Positions 24,141 to 37,018 are shown, counted from the first letter of the stretch. The stretch: DNA of 64,000 nt from Eutrigla gurnardus (GCA_963514095.1 OY741281.1:9707819-9771818), one strand, 5' to 3'. Program-made: numbers and translations. The notes: a model not told the origin generated them from the letters alone.

Positions 24141-24160
24141 TTTTTTTTTTTTTTTTTTTT
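24141..24160. repeat. Poly-T tract of 20 bases
   Basis: Uninterrupted run following a pyrimidine-rich stretch (24110-24140). Confidence 0.95.
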
Positions 24161-24362
24161 GTGAGGGAGGCCAAGCTATTAACTTTCCTTTAGTAGCGAG
24201 CTCTGCATCTGACTATGGTAGCCCGCAGTTTCCGTCTCTACAAAAGATAGGCAGGCTCCCTTTGAGAACCGGAGACTAGCCTCTACACTGGCTGTCAGAG
24301 GCACAGTTGCTCCATGTGCAGTCCCTCCCTCCTGCCTCTCCCTCTTCCTTGTGCTCACATAA

Positions 24363-24506
24363 ATGCTAGCAGATACTGCCAAAACCCCTTCTAAACCTCA
24401 GAAGAAGGCAGAACTGTCGGTCAATTCGAATGTAAAAGAACCAGCGGCCACTGCAGTGCCTCCTGCACCACAAAGAAAAAGTTCACAAAACAGTGTTAAG
24501 ATCTGA
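24363..24506 (+). CDS. Protein-like 47-codon frame, possible terminal exon
   Basis: Open from ATG at 24363 to TGA at 24504-24506. The peptide is Lys/Pro/Ala/Ser-rich, with segments TAKTPSKPQKKAE and PPAPQRKSSQN, like disordered tails of eukaryotic proteins. A strong pyrimidine tract (about 24323-24350) precedes CTAG/CAG at 24367-24373, so a splice acceptor there, giving a terminal exon, is possible. An in-frame TAA directly precedes the ATG, and the ATG context is poor, so translation would have to start here or enter by splicing. No donor is needed if the TGA is the true stop. I do not recognise the protein. A frame this short is not unlikely by chance, and no partner exon was found. Confidence 0.2.
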   Translation: MLADTAKTPSKPQKKAELSVNSNVKEPAATAVPPAPQRKSSQNSVKI

Positions 24507-25424
24507 AATTGTGCCAGTGTGGTGAGATATTCTTATTGTTTATATCAGGAATTAATAAGTGTTGTATGCCTGAAGGAGAGCTTAAAGGATAATTGCTGTT
24601 TGTTCTAAATGATTTTCAGAGCTTTGGCTGTTTTTCTAGCAGTTATGATAACATTGTACTCATCAAATTAATTGCTGTGATATGGTAATATGGTAAAATT
24701 CCTACAACAATGTCCAACAAAGAAATACGATGATGTTGTAAACAGTTTTGTCTCTAGCTAAAACCTACAAAGAATGCATGCAAAATGTTGCTATTTATCA
24801 TTCATTGCACTGAAAAACTGCCAAGATGTATTGAGTTGTTAGCAATGTCAAATAATAGAAACAATATAATGCAAGTCAACAGCCCCACATTCTCTAAAAC
24901 TGTTTAAACAAAAACAAAAATAACATTACAACCTTCATGAAGGTGTACCCACTTTATTATTGAAATATGATTGTAAGACTCCTGAAGGGCATTCACTTTT
25001 TTTCTGATAGTTTACACAACAAAATAAAATGTCAATATTCTCTGAGTAGAGATTACACAGAATTAAATGGTGATTTCACCTGATTCCTGAAACACCAGTG
25101 TTTTAGTTGGCTGTGATGCAAAGTATATATGAGTTGCAGCAAACGGGTTAAAACCACCAAAACAATAGATCTTTTTCGCAGTAGACATTTTGACTTACCA
25201 TAGTGGGAAAACACATTCGAAATAATATGAATGGTGGCTCTGTTGTATTTAAGTGTGACAGTCATCACTGCATGACAGTGAGCCAGCATGCAGTGATGCC
25301 CAAAACTGGCCGGTGGCCCCATGCTTAAAACTAAGACACTATGTACATTCCAAGTGTCATGTCAATTTCCGCTCATTACAGACATTCTGTTCAATACAAA
25401 TGTGTGTTTTCACAGTCAACAACT
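24507..25424. other. Gene-free segment, no element identified
   Basis: AT-rich, no frame above 90 codons, no recognisable element. Confidence 0.55.
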
Positions 25425-25705
25425 CGATTAGGTTTAGGCAACACAACTACTATGTTGGTTTCAGGAAAACAATGTGGATAGTATTAAAATAAGTTATGTT
25501 TATAGTTAAAGTTATATGTTTGTTAGGTAATTCAGGACGCTATTTTAAGAATGTTATTTAGTACAGTAACGTAGCCTACGACATGTAGTCACATATCACA
25601 CACATAATGTTGTAACTTGAATTAAGTCAACCGTGACTTTTGGTTTCACACGGGACATTAACATTGGCCACCTGGGTGAAGGTCCTGTGTTTTTGTTCAG
25701 TCAAG
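25425..25705 (+). repeat. Dispersed repeat family, copy A
   Basis: Starts with the family word GATTAGGTTTAGGCAAC (about 25429) and ends with the block ACTTTTGGTTTCACACGGGA ... CACCTGGGTGAAGGTCC (25635-25686). The 3' block aligns with those at 34211-34305 and 48772-48860. It is noncoding. I remember similar text (a word like TTAGTTAGGTTTAGGAAAA) from many teleost sequences. Confidence 0.65.
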
Positions 25706-27206
25706 TTATGGACGGTCAGGAGACTGTCACGTAAGCGACATAGCAATGTTACGTAACATAACAAAACTTAAAATAAGCCATTTTGACCCAGTCATCAACC
25801 CTGGCCTGTTGAGTAGTGTCCTACTAACATTAATAGTAGTTTGTAGTGCTCTGATACTTGATAATACAAGTGAGCAACCGTTGTAAATCTCTACTTTATG
25901 CAACAGAATCTAATTAAAGTAAGTACAGTAAAGACTGACATTTTGAGTTTTGATGAAGGGGTCAGAAAGCAGTTCACAACCATTGCTCCAACAATTTGAA
26001 TAAACCTCAGAACGTAATTATTGAAACTGACATTTCATGAAGATTTCAAGAGCAGTCTTTCATTAACAGCTGAAACGAAGGGATGTGTTTACAACCAATC
26101 ACTTTGAGGAATCTCATTGAACTATAATCTGACAACAGCAACAACAACGGCAAGCTTTTTTCTCCTTTTTTTTCCTTCTTCCACCAGCGCAATTAATCAA
26201 AAACCAATTACATTAGCATGCTCGGGAGATGGATTAAATGATTTTGACAATTTCTGTGGCTTGCTCAGACCCCATCCCGCTGTCTGCGGAGCGCGAAAAA
26301 TCACGAAGTCGAGAACATTGGGATAATTAGTCCAGAAGATGAGCAGAGGCTGTTCGTGTCTGTGGCACATCTCCAGAAGCAGCCCCCCACGTACTGTTCC
26401 AGCCACCATGTATTAAAGCAAACGTCTGTTTAATCACAGTGCGCCACGTACCCTCCATGCTTTATTACACCATAAATGTGCTGAATGAAGGCCCGCTGCC
26501 TAATTAGGGAAGACTTCAGTTCACACACTATCGCATACTGTTTCCTCCCACCTTGCGTTCTCGCTCCGTCTTTTTCTCTCCACTGCTCTCGCAGCAACTC
26601 TCTCCACAGTAAGGGAGCAGCGCTGAATCCCCCAGTTTTAAGGAGCCAACTCTCCTCCAACTCAGATGTTGAGGGGGATTGCACTGGAGGCATTTTCTTT
26701 TTTTTTTACTTCAGCCATTTCAGCCGTTTTCTGTCTGTGGGATGCAGGTGGCCTTGCGTGGAGAATGCCGGGGGGGAAAGTAGTCATGCAGAGAGGAGTC
26801 CTCAATCTCAGCAGATGGACCGTCGGGGGTGGGAGTGAAGTATCGAGGCTCAAAGAACCAACTTTAGAGGGACTGCTTCTGAAAGAGTTTCAAAAGGGGT
26901 CAGGAGGTATCAGCCCGCATGGGGCTTAGGAGTAAATGATGGGGAGAGAGACTTGGGAGCTGAGGAGAACCGACACGCCATGGCCAAACTAATAGGAGAG
27001 CCAACATACAGCACATGAGTGCATTGGCTAATAGCCACAGTCGTTGGAGATAATAGGTGCAGTCTGTGGGCCAGAGAACCTGAGACCCAGTCAACGTCCC
27101 AGTGGTGGGATTAGGGTGAAGGACGACGTTAAAGATATGGGGAAATTACCGTGCCCACCTCGCCAGTCAATTATTTATATAAGCCTCCTGGTTCATGGAA
27201 AATGTT
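25706..27206. other. Gene-free segment, no element identified
   Basis: AT-rich to 26250, then more balanced to 27150. Frames of 63-117 codons at 26430-26929 lie on both strands in GC-richer DNA, without domains. Confidence 0.5.
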
Positions 27207-27236
27207 TGGTAATTACCATTAGCAATTACCATTGAG
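27207..27236. promoter_or_regulatory. Direct repeat of homeodomain-type ATTACCATT sites
   Basis: TAATTACCATT at 27210-27220 is followed at a 13-base offset by CAATTACCATT at 27223-27233. TAATTA is the core bound by many homeodomain proteins; two copies at a fixed small spacing could bind a dimer. Function is inferred. Confidence 0.3.
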
Positions 27237-28469
27237 CAAGTGCAGACACGTCCATAGCCTGGCTGGAGGTGCCAGATGTGATCAGGAGGTGAGAACCGGG
27301 GTCTTTTCAAACACACCCGAGGGCACAGTTCCAGATCCCCGATGCAGCATCGTTGTGAAGCACTTCTTCGCAAACAGCTCTGACTCGAAAGTAACACTGC
27401 AAAACCTAAGCTGCCAGGCAGACGTATTCTTTTTTTTTATTTTTTTTTTTATCAGGCACAAAAAAAATCTATTTTAGATTGGTGTTATTATTATCTATTG
27501 GAGATAACAACTCCCTCTGTATGAGGAGAGGAGGACCACGTCAAGCAAAGCGAGGGAAGAGGCCAGAGGGAGAGGTGGTGAAAACAATGCAAGCGAGAGA
27601 GAGAATTATAGGAAATGGGAATAATAGGTCTGGCCAAGTGAATGCATCACTCTCTGTATCCAAGGTAAAATAGAGCCCTATTTGCACAAAGGGGCTGCCC
27701 ATTAGCGGCAAGTAAGCAGCTGGGTTTTCAGGTACAGTTGTGGCAAGGGCTTGGGGGGGTGTGCAGGAGACGACTGGACACCTCTGTGTCTATGTCCTCG
27801 GCTCAAAGGGCCGGGAGGCAGGAGACGTGCTGTTCACTGAAAGTGCGGACGCCCTGCCACGTCTGTAATGAGACGAGACCGCCACCACTGAGAGAGAGGC
27901 GATAATTACACACACACACATACACCCGCACACAATACACACTGGAGAAGCTAAGAAATAAAGCACTGATGTATACTTTATTCACCGTCTGAAGGCGACG
28001 TTAAGGTGGCATTGGACGTAGTCACAGCTCGTGTTTAAGACTGACATTTACTGTTACAAATACATAGTCTGTAAGTATATATTCATACAATGATGTCTCA
28101 TGCTATGAGAAAATGTTCTGCTCTGCTGTTGTTATGGCAGCACGGTGTGATAACCTGAGTGAAGGGAACAAACATCTGTTTGTTCTCAACATGAAACGCT
28201 GAATATGGCTTGTGTGAACTCGATCTGAGCGACTGATTCATCTACTGACATTTTGAGTTGCCCCATGATTTTGCCATTCAAACATCACTATTTTCTTTTA
28301 TTTTTGCCAGTAGTTCCATGACTGTATGTAAAGCAAAAGCAGCAGTTTGTATAAAGACAGTTGTGACAACTGAACTACACTACATGCATTTCAACTTTAT
28401 GGTAATTTCACTTATTAGCCATTGCTAAATGTGAACAATCATGGCGTTTGTTTGACGGTCAGCAGCTCG
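27237..28469. other. Gene-free segment with a CA-rich patch
   Basis: An interrupted CA repeat at 27908-27941 and a T-rich tract at 27430-27450. No gene evidence. Confidence 0.55.
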
Positions 28470-28475
28470 TTCTAG

Positions 28476-28754
28476 TTTAGCTTAGCACAAAAACTAGAAA
28501 AATGGGGAACCGGCTAGCCTGTTTATAGATAACACATTGCCTACCAGCACCTCTATTGCTCACTAATTAAGACATCTTATGTAGGCTAATCCATAAAATT
28601 GACAAGTGATTGCTTCTGGACAAGTCCTTTAACAGAACTAACAAGATATAACATGTTAAATGGTAAACATTAGATGTGCTGGTGTGTTGAATTTTCATTT
28701 TTGGATGAAGCCAGGCTGTCTGTTTCCCCCTGTTTATGCTAAGCTCAGTTAGCC
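28476..28754. repeat. Foldback-type interspersed repeat
   Basis: The left arm (28476-28521: TTTAGCTTAGCACAAA ... CGGCTAGCCTG) and right arm (28711-28754) are imperfect inverted copies: the reverse complement of the right arm reads GAGCTTAGCATAAAC, then a GGGGGAAACAGACAGCCTG-type block. Between them is CTACCAGCACCTCTATTGC. I remember this combination as a high-copy teleost repeat. It is probably a nonautonomous DNA element; no target duplication was found. Confidence 0.55.
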
Positions 28755-28769
28755 ATTTCCTGGTTGTAC

Positions 28770-30000
28770 CGATCTTCTCATCTAACTCTAAAAAGCAAAT
28801 GAGTGTATTCCCTCAAACATAAAATTATTACTTCAATAATTAGTTAGTGCAGCACATTTGGAAATCTAGGAGCTAACGAGCCAGATATTTTGTTCTGGAG
28901 TTGGCAGAAACCAAAATAGAGCTAAAAATTAGAGTGAATATTGGGCTAACATTAATTACACAAACAGAAACACAACTCCAAATGAATATGTTGTTATGCC
29001 TGCAGGATGTGTAAATTGATAATGGAGTTCTGCTGGGATGACTACTAAATCCTTGAAATGAGTTAGCATTTGTTTCATTTCCGGTTCCCTCATTTCAAAG
29101 TCAATGTTGTTGTTTTTTTTTACATGGATTTAGTTTGATGCCTGAAGTAAGGCCTAATTCTGAAGCGTTTGTGTGAAAGAAAAAAGGCAGTTGCAGATGC
29201 TAACAAGTAAATCAAACGACAAAACATCATCCTATCCACGAGTCCACCTTAAGCTTTGTTGTGGTGATGTCATAGTGACAGTGGTGTGGTTCATTTGGCC
29301 AAACTTGAGCTAAATTTCTACATGAACATCATAAAAGTAGAGTTAATTTTTGAAGATTATCCTATTGAAGTAACCTTATTCTCCCTACGGAACAATTTTG
29401 TTTTCGAATAATCCAAAACACCATTTGAAAAATCGGGGTGCCCCTCCAAAAGTGTCACTCTGCCCCGAAGTGGCTAAAAAAATCAACTAATGCAGCTTTA
29501 AATGAATATGTACTTACTTTATTTAATTTACGTTACTTTATTTACATTTACATATATTTTCCTACAGTTAAATTGAAGCAACCATTGAATAGAACACTGC
29601 ACAACGCTATGCCCGTTTTTAGATACTTGATTAGCACAATCTCAGCAGCACGTAGTCACACAGATACGCATGTACGTCCAGTTGTAATGTGGAGGTCAGA
29701 GCTGCACAAAGTCTTGTTTCACTCTTTCCTCCCAGAGCGGTTGTTCAGGTAGTCAGATAACCGTTAGTGTTCCTCTCTGCAGTGCAGCGCTGTTCCGTGT
29801 AATTATCTTTTGCCGGGATAATCAGTGGTGCTAAAAGGTGATGGATGGTGAGGGAATGCATTGCAATAAACCAAGCAGGCAGTCCTCTGATAAGCTGAAC
29901 CACTCAACTCGGCACTCTAAATTTGTGTTATATCTGACTCATTTCAAATCAAAACACTGAGCAATAAAATATCTTACTGCATGTTTAGTTGTTAAACATC
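28770..30000. other. Gene-free segment, no element identified
   Basis: AT-rich. A word resembling a MITE end (ATGCAGCTTTAAA at about 29489) has no matching partner. The 104-codon frame at 29438-29752 is unremarkable. Confidence 0.5.
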
Positions 30001-30034
30001 TGTGTGTGTGTGTGTAGGGGGGGGGGGGGGGGGG
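30001..30034. repeat. TG repeat joined to an 18-base poly-G tract
   Basis: TG repeats to 30015, then 18 consecutive G (30017-30034). The G run can form a G-quadruplex on the plus strand. Confidence 0.95.
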
Positions 30035-31418
30035 ATCCAAATACAATTCAAATTTATTGAGATGGATAATTAAAATCTCACCAATTAACAATGGACGATG
30101 CATATCATGTACATTGTGATGTTTCTGAGCAAAAAAAGAAACCGTTTCAGCAGCTTTCCTTCAAGTCCTTAACACATAAATAATAGGCTCTAAAAATATT
30201 GTCACTGCGGGGTATAATTTCATCATTTTTTTGCTGAATCTGATTTGAATGGAAAATGGTATGCATTTGCATTTAAGGCGTTTAGCTGACGCTCATATTC
30301 AGAGTAGCTCGCAGTGAGTGAGCAGGCAGGGGTTCTGAGTCGTGTTCAAGGACACTTTGACAGGGTGCGTGGCGCTGTGGCGAGCATATTGTCTTGTGGA
30401 ATGATGAAAACCTGTGACCTTTCTGTTTGAGGACACTTCAGCGTTTTAAAAGTCACAATGAAACAACAGGGAGAAGCTGAGGACTGGAATTCTTTGTTAA
30501 CTTCTTATTTGCTTGAGTAAAACCATGTTCTTACAATGATTGAACAGGCGTCTTTTTTTTAGTAGATTGACTTAGTGCACAGTTGTAACCAAAGTGCAAA
30601 TTCAATATTGACAGTACAGTAGGAAACAAAGTTTATCTTAAATTCTTCAAGTTTGCCAGCAGGGAAGCATCTACATGGGGTGATGTCGAACATGACTGTG
30701 TCTGTTTCAGATCTTGATACATTAATCATGCATTGAAATATCCAAGACTGTAAACACATGAACATTTATACTGCACCTGTTTTATTCATTATTGCAATGA
30801 AGAATGTGTGCTTTAATACAGGCAATTATAAATACACAGGAAACTTTGAAGGGTTGTGAGATAATCAGTTGGAAAAGAAATATGTATTTTTTCATGTAAA
30901 GTTAATTTGTTATTATATCCTATAAGCCATTCTAAATGGCAGTAAATGCATCATGTTCCCGTTATTTTTCTTCTTGCAGTTAAGGTTGAGCGATGCTGTC
31001 AATTGGCCATGTGTTTACCTTTAAAGGTCACTGACGGCAGATCCAGTTGGCTATAGGAGGGGAGCTTATGCGGCAGTGCAAATTCATTCAAGACAAATGT
31101 GAAGCCTATGTGGGAGTAAATGCTTGTGCTTGCACTTGACAGTGCACGTTTTGTTGGCAATTCAGTCTTTCTCCATTTGCTACAATGCATTTGTGTGTGG
31201 GGTTTTTGTTGCATCAGAATGTACCGCAATATGCATTGTTTTATGTAAGTATGTATTTATTTAATGCACTGATAAATTTTGAGATTTTAAGCTATTTTGC
31301 TTCCTTAACATGTCTTATATGAGACCAGCAGAAAGGGGGGAAAAAACAATATACATTATATGAGTATTTGACTGTCTGATTTCTCCTAAAAGTTAAGATT
31401 AGATAACGCCTCATTAAG
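30035..31418. other. Gene-free segment, no element identified
   Basis: AT-rich unique sequence. Short minus-strand frames only. Confidence 0.55.
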
Positions 31419-32567
<1,149 letters not shown>

Positions 32568-32917
32568 TTAAAGGTTGTATCAGTGATTCTGGGCCGAAAC
32601 ATAAATGATCACATTCATCTGTTTTTACCTCACGATCCGCTAGCTGCCCGCCCCATAAGCAGGCCGTCAAAAAAACGCGTCTCTCTAGGCAGCCTAGGCT
32701 CCGAGATTGCACACAAAAACAAATGGTACTACCAACACCTCAAAAGCAAAATAAACAGTGTTCCAACCAATCACAGACAAGGGATGGGTGGCACGTTCAT
32801 GAAAATGCGCGTCCATGATCATTTTCAAAACACAGGAGGGAGGGGCTAGCTGGCTCTTTTTGTTTTGGATCTCGCAACGGATGTAAGGGCAACCAGAATC
32901 GCTGATACAACCTTTAA
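32568..32917. mobile_element. TTAA-flanked MITE, 350 bp
   Basis: TTAA at 32568-32571 and 32914-32917 bracket inverted ends AGGTTGTATCAGTGATTCTGG (left, 32572-32592) and its reverse complement (right, 32893-32913), with a single mismatch in 21. TTAA duplication is the signature of piggyBac-superfamily insertion. TTAA is palindromic, so it could also be part of the inverted repeat, and the assignment is tentative. There is no transposase; a 95-codon frame inside shows no domain. It must have been moved in trans. Confidence 0.75.
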
Positions 32918-34025
32918 GATGGTCACTGGTGCTGTTGTCACTAATGGGGAGATGAGGGATTGGCTCTGTGGCTTTAAGAACAAATGTAGCGAGGTGAACA
33001 CATTAATCCGATATTAATTAATTCAATTATACAATGAGCCCTTCACTGGCATTTAAATCACACCATTTTTGTTGTTGTTTTTTCAGCAACGTAAACATAC
33101 ATGATTTAGCAATCCTTACAAGCATAACATAGTAACATTTTATTCACCATGGCAATGGCTGGCATTTGAAAACATGGCGACCTAGTGTCCAGAACAACAA
33201 ACAACTACACAATACTACAAAAAACACATCAAAGTTGTAATAAACTGCAATAATAATTGAATCCTATCGTGTAAAAGAGCCACTACTGGCTCCGATTACT
33301 GTCAAACATGAGTTTATTTACAAAGTACAGTTCTTTGTTGTCTTTGTTTTTAAGGCCACTGAATAATGTGAATGTTGACATATAGTAGAACACAAACCAA
33401 TGAAAAAAAGAATACTCTGACCTACACAATGGACACACTATTACCCAACAGCCTACATAGTGAGATAAGAATCTGAAAGTTTACCCATGCTCATGAATCA
33501 GCATTATGCTGAGAAAATCTTTATGTATCAGCTGAGGAAAACGCCTGAAGATAACATAGTTCTGCAGCAAGACTCTCAGTGTGAATGTCTTTATCATTGA
33601 CTGAAGAAAAAACATGGTTGCACAGAGTGAAATCACACGTCACTGTAGATATGTTTGTTGGGTTTACTAGTCACAGCCATCGCTGTCAGTTTTATGAAGC
33701 AAAGAAAATCAAGTCTGGCAAAGGGCTGTGGATGACACAAATGCCCTAAACACAAACACAAGTGATGCCAAAGACACATCACAATAAATAATGCATGATA
33801 GTTTTGATATTTTAGGGAGAAAATCCCTGCAGCCTGTTTCCTAAATCTGTGGAGACAGTAATAGCACAATATTAATGTTTTTGGAAAAGACGTGTTCCGA
33901 AAAAAGTTTGGCCATTGTACATTGAATTTCTGAACAAAAAGATGAGTTTCATGAATACCTTTCAGATAAGCCCCCTGTCAGGCTTGCAGAAAAGCACAAT
34001 GACAATGTTAACGTTTTGAAAAGAC
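32918..34025. other. Gene-free segment, no element identified
   Basis: AT-rich; minor frames only. Confidence 0.55.
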
Positions 34026-34305
34026 TTTTTCCGCAACCAAACTACTTGGTTAAGTTAGGGGAAAAAAACATGGTTTGTGTAAAAATAATAATGTAACAAC
34101 ATGGCGTAACTGCAGTAACAATGCAACCAGCATTAATAAATAATGACTACCCAAAGTGAACATTCTCTAGTGATGTTATATAACAATCGCAACAACGTCA
34201 CGTGGCAAACATTAAGTCAATGTTTACTTTTGGTTTAACATGGGACATGAACAGCAGTCTCCTGGGTGAAAGTTGTGTGCTTGTTTGACCACCACCCAGC
34301 CTCGC
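34026..34305 (+). repeat. Dispersed repeat family, copy B
   Basis: Begins near ACCAAACTACTTGGTTAAG (34037 on) with an AACATGGTTTG word, and ends with TTTACTTTTGGTTTAACATG (34223 on) and TCTCCTGGGTGAAAG (34258 on). The 3' block matches copy A and copy C. It ends just before an AAT-repeat LINE tail. Confidence 0.65.
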
Positions 34306-34316
34306 TTGTTATGCTC

Positions 34317-34393
34317 ATTATAATAATAATAAATAATAATAATACATTTTATTTCTTGGCGCCTCTCAAACACCCAAGGTCACCTTACAAGAT
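34317..34393 (-). mobile_element. LINE 3'-end fragment with AAT tail
   Basis: Read on the minus strand: ACCTTGGGTGTTTGAGAGGC, then AATAAAATGTATT followed by (ATT)n. This is the typical 3' terminus of a teleost L2-type family distinct from the TTGAA-tailed element next to it. Only about 75 bp remains. Confidence 0.55.
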
Positions 34394-34394
34394 A

Positions 34395-35692
34395 AATTCA
34401 ATTCAATTCAATTTTATAGTGTCAAACAACAGAAGTCATCTCAGGACACTTAATATTGAGCAGGACTAGAATACGCTCAAAATCTCAAGAGTCAACACAA
34501 TTTCAAAGTCCCAACATCAACCAGGGGCAAGCTTTACAGCGACAGTGGCGAGAAAAAAACTGCCTTAATAGGCTTTTAGGCAGAAATCTCGTGCAGCCCA
34601 GGCCCTTGGGTTCCAACTGCATTTGGTGTTGGTAGTATAGTAGTAGTAGCATTAACAGTAGTGGTGGCATTAACAGAAGCATTTATCAAGTAGTAGTCCG
34701 TGGCAGCAGGCACAGCCACGCCGAGATGGATCCATCCAACAATGTCGCTGTAGACCAAAAGCAGAGCAGTCACACAGCGGGCAGGTGGAGCTACAATGTT
34801 TCCAGCGTCAGGCCAGTTAGCAGTCGGCATCGGTCAGGACCTCAGTGGACTCTGCTGGACCAGGAAGCAAAAGCCAGACTCCCGGGAGTGATCCCGGGAG
34901 TAGTCAAGTTAGTAACAGTAGAGATGCCAATTTTAGTCAATTACTTTAGTTAAAAATACTCTTGGTAACAGTCAAACAAACCACAGCATCGGTGTAGTCC
35001 GGGTCAGGTTGCACCACGGTCCAGGGAGACCTGCTAGGCGAGAAAGCACAAGCATATACAAAGAAGAGACACAGTGTTGCTCGATAAATAAATAATAAGG
35101 ATAGAACGGTATGGTGCACAGAGAATTATACAGAGTAGGACCATTTAAAAAGGTGTGTTTTGACTTGAAGGTGTCAATGGAGTCCAGAGTACGTATGTGT
35201 AGTGGGAGTGAGTTCCAGAGTCTAGGTGCTGAGCAGCTAAAAGCTCAAGCTCCCATTGAGGTGAGTGAGAATGAGGGGGTGGAATGCAGGGCGGCAGATG
35301 AAGAACGGAGTGAACTGGGTGGGATATAAGGGCGTAGCATATTAGAGAGATATGGGGGGGCGTGGTTATGAAGAGCTTTGAATGTTAGTAGGAGTTTGTA
35401 ATGTATACGCTGTTGGAGCCAGTGAAGTTGCATGAGGACAGGTGTAATATGGTCAGATAACTTGGTGCGGGTGATGATCCTGGCGGCGGTATTCTGGATG
35501 GTTTGTAGCCGGTGGATGAGTTTCTGTGGTAGACCGGTGAGGAGGGAGTTACAGTAGTCCAGGCGGGAAGTGACCAGAGCATTTATGAGGATTTCGGTGG
35601 AGTGCTGGGTGAGGGAGGGGCGAAGTCTGGAGATATTGCAGAGATGGAAAAAGGCTGTGCGTGAGATGTTGTTGATGTGGGACGTATAAATA
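34395..35692 (-). mobile_element. L2-like LINE, 5'-truncated, RT C-terminus nearly intact
   Basis: On the minus strand, one frame runs from about 35690 to about 35060 with a single in-frame stop (TGA near 35245). It reads HINNISRTAFFHLCNISRL, then a LDYCNSLLTGLPQKLIHRLQ block, ARIITRTKLSDHITPVL, an LHW-QQRIHYKLLLTFKALH block, an APPYLSNMLRPYIPPSSLRS block, and after the stop PRLWNSLPLHIRTLDSIDTF. This is the classic C-terminal order of L2/Rex1-type reverse transcriptase. The usual PV after LHWL is missing (a 6-bp deletion). The 3' UTR continues to a TTGAA-repeat tail (34395-34415 as TTCAA on plus). The upstream RT core and endonuclease are absent, so the copy is dead. Confidence 0.85.
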
Positions 35693-35840
35693 TACGTATA
35701 AAATGTAACTTTGTGTTAATCACTTGCTCTGACAGAATCTGAGTTTTTGAAGGAACGTACGATGTCAACATGTTTTCCCCCAGCTGTCACATAAGGTTGC
35801 AACATTCAAGTGTCTCCATATTTTTGGCCATACAGTGTAC

Positions 35841-36240
35841 TCAGCAAACCAATGTTACAACGTAGCCGTTGAACACTTTACAGCCGGAGCTCGTTGCATA
35901 TGTAATAGAGCCTCCTGGAATCCATCAGGAGATAGCAGCCAGCCAGCCAACCAAGGAGTTTGCAGTGTGTACCACACATCCACCTAGGGTGGTGTAGAAA
36001 GAAAAAGAATGCATGGTGATATGCACCGAAACAAAACATAGTGAGCACTCATGTTCATCATTTTTCTGAGGATAATCTGATTGTAAATTAATCTCAAAAT
36101 GTTACTCGGAGAAAGGTTGCATCTATTGTAGGGCCAGGTGATAAATTCAGCAAACCAGTGTTCCATTACAAAGTGCAAAACTAAAGGAGTCCAATGCATA
36201 TGTAATGGAGCCTCTTGCAACACCCTAAATCCATTAGCGC
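35841..36240 (+). repeat. Local duplication: two ~90-bp copies about 300 bp apart
   Basis: TCAGCAAACCAATGTTACAA (35841 on) with TGCATATGTAATAGAGCCTC (35895 on) recurs as TCAGCAAACCAGTGTTCC (36147 on) with TGCATATGTAATGGAGCCTC (36195 on). Offsets are 306 and 300 bases. Both copies end near an ATCCAT word. This is either a segmental duplication or two members of one short repeat. Confidence 0.7.
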
Positions 36241-37018
36241 ACAGATACTATTCAAGACGGTAAGAAAAGAAAACCTTGCAGAAACGTATTAAGTTGCATG
36301 TGCTATTATCGAAAACACCCTGTTTGCACGTTCCGAGTGTCTTTTCCATTTCCCAAGTTGTTGTAATATTACCAGATTAACCATCTGAAAAAGAACACAA
36401 GGGTTCATAAAAAAAATGTCTGCCACACTAAGCTTGGCTCTCTTTCTGATGAAACTGTCTGTCTTTGTTGTGCTACGCCATGTGTTTCCGTATCCCATTC
36501 AGTCCTGCGAGAGAGGCCTTCAGCAAGTTTGTGTTTATGGGTGTTCTGGGGTGGTTGATGCAGCCAAAAACCAGAGATGGAGAGAGGGGCTGACATTAAA
36601 GGGAGAGAAAGATGACAGAGCGAGATAGAAAGAGTGACAAAGACGGAGGACGGCAGTTACCTCAGATGCAGTTTGCCCACATCTCATTAGTGCCTGCTTT
36701 CTGCCCAGCTGATGTTCATCACCTCCTGAATTATACATCCGCCACTAATTTGGAATGATTTAATATTGAATCTGCTTTATCTCTATCAAAAAAAAAAAAA
36801 ACTGCAGGCATTTCATAATTTATTTGTTAGAGCCCTCTAGTTATACCTTCTAAGCTTTAGAGGCTGGGGAAAGAATCTTAAATTAGCCCCATTTTTGGTG
36901 TTATGACCCACATGTAATGTCATACATCTTGAGTGGTTTATCAAGAAAAAATGCTTTTTTCACTGTCAGAAAGTCTACAAGATAAAATCCAAGCAGTTCC
37001 AAAGCACAAGATAGCAGT
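36241..37018. other. Gene-free segment, no element identified
   Basis: A 13-base A run near 36788. Overlapping frames of 63-70 codons on both strands around 36405-36738 are without domains. Confidence 0.5.

Noticed and set aside
29380..29500. MITE end ending in GCAGCTTTAAA
   Set aside because: No inverted partner or duplication found nearby.
34576..34830. 84-codon minus-strand frame with NATTTVNATTT repeats
   Set aside because: Lies in the 3' untranslated part of the L2-like LINE, after the reverse-transcriptase frame.
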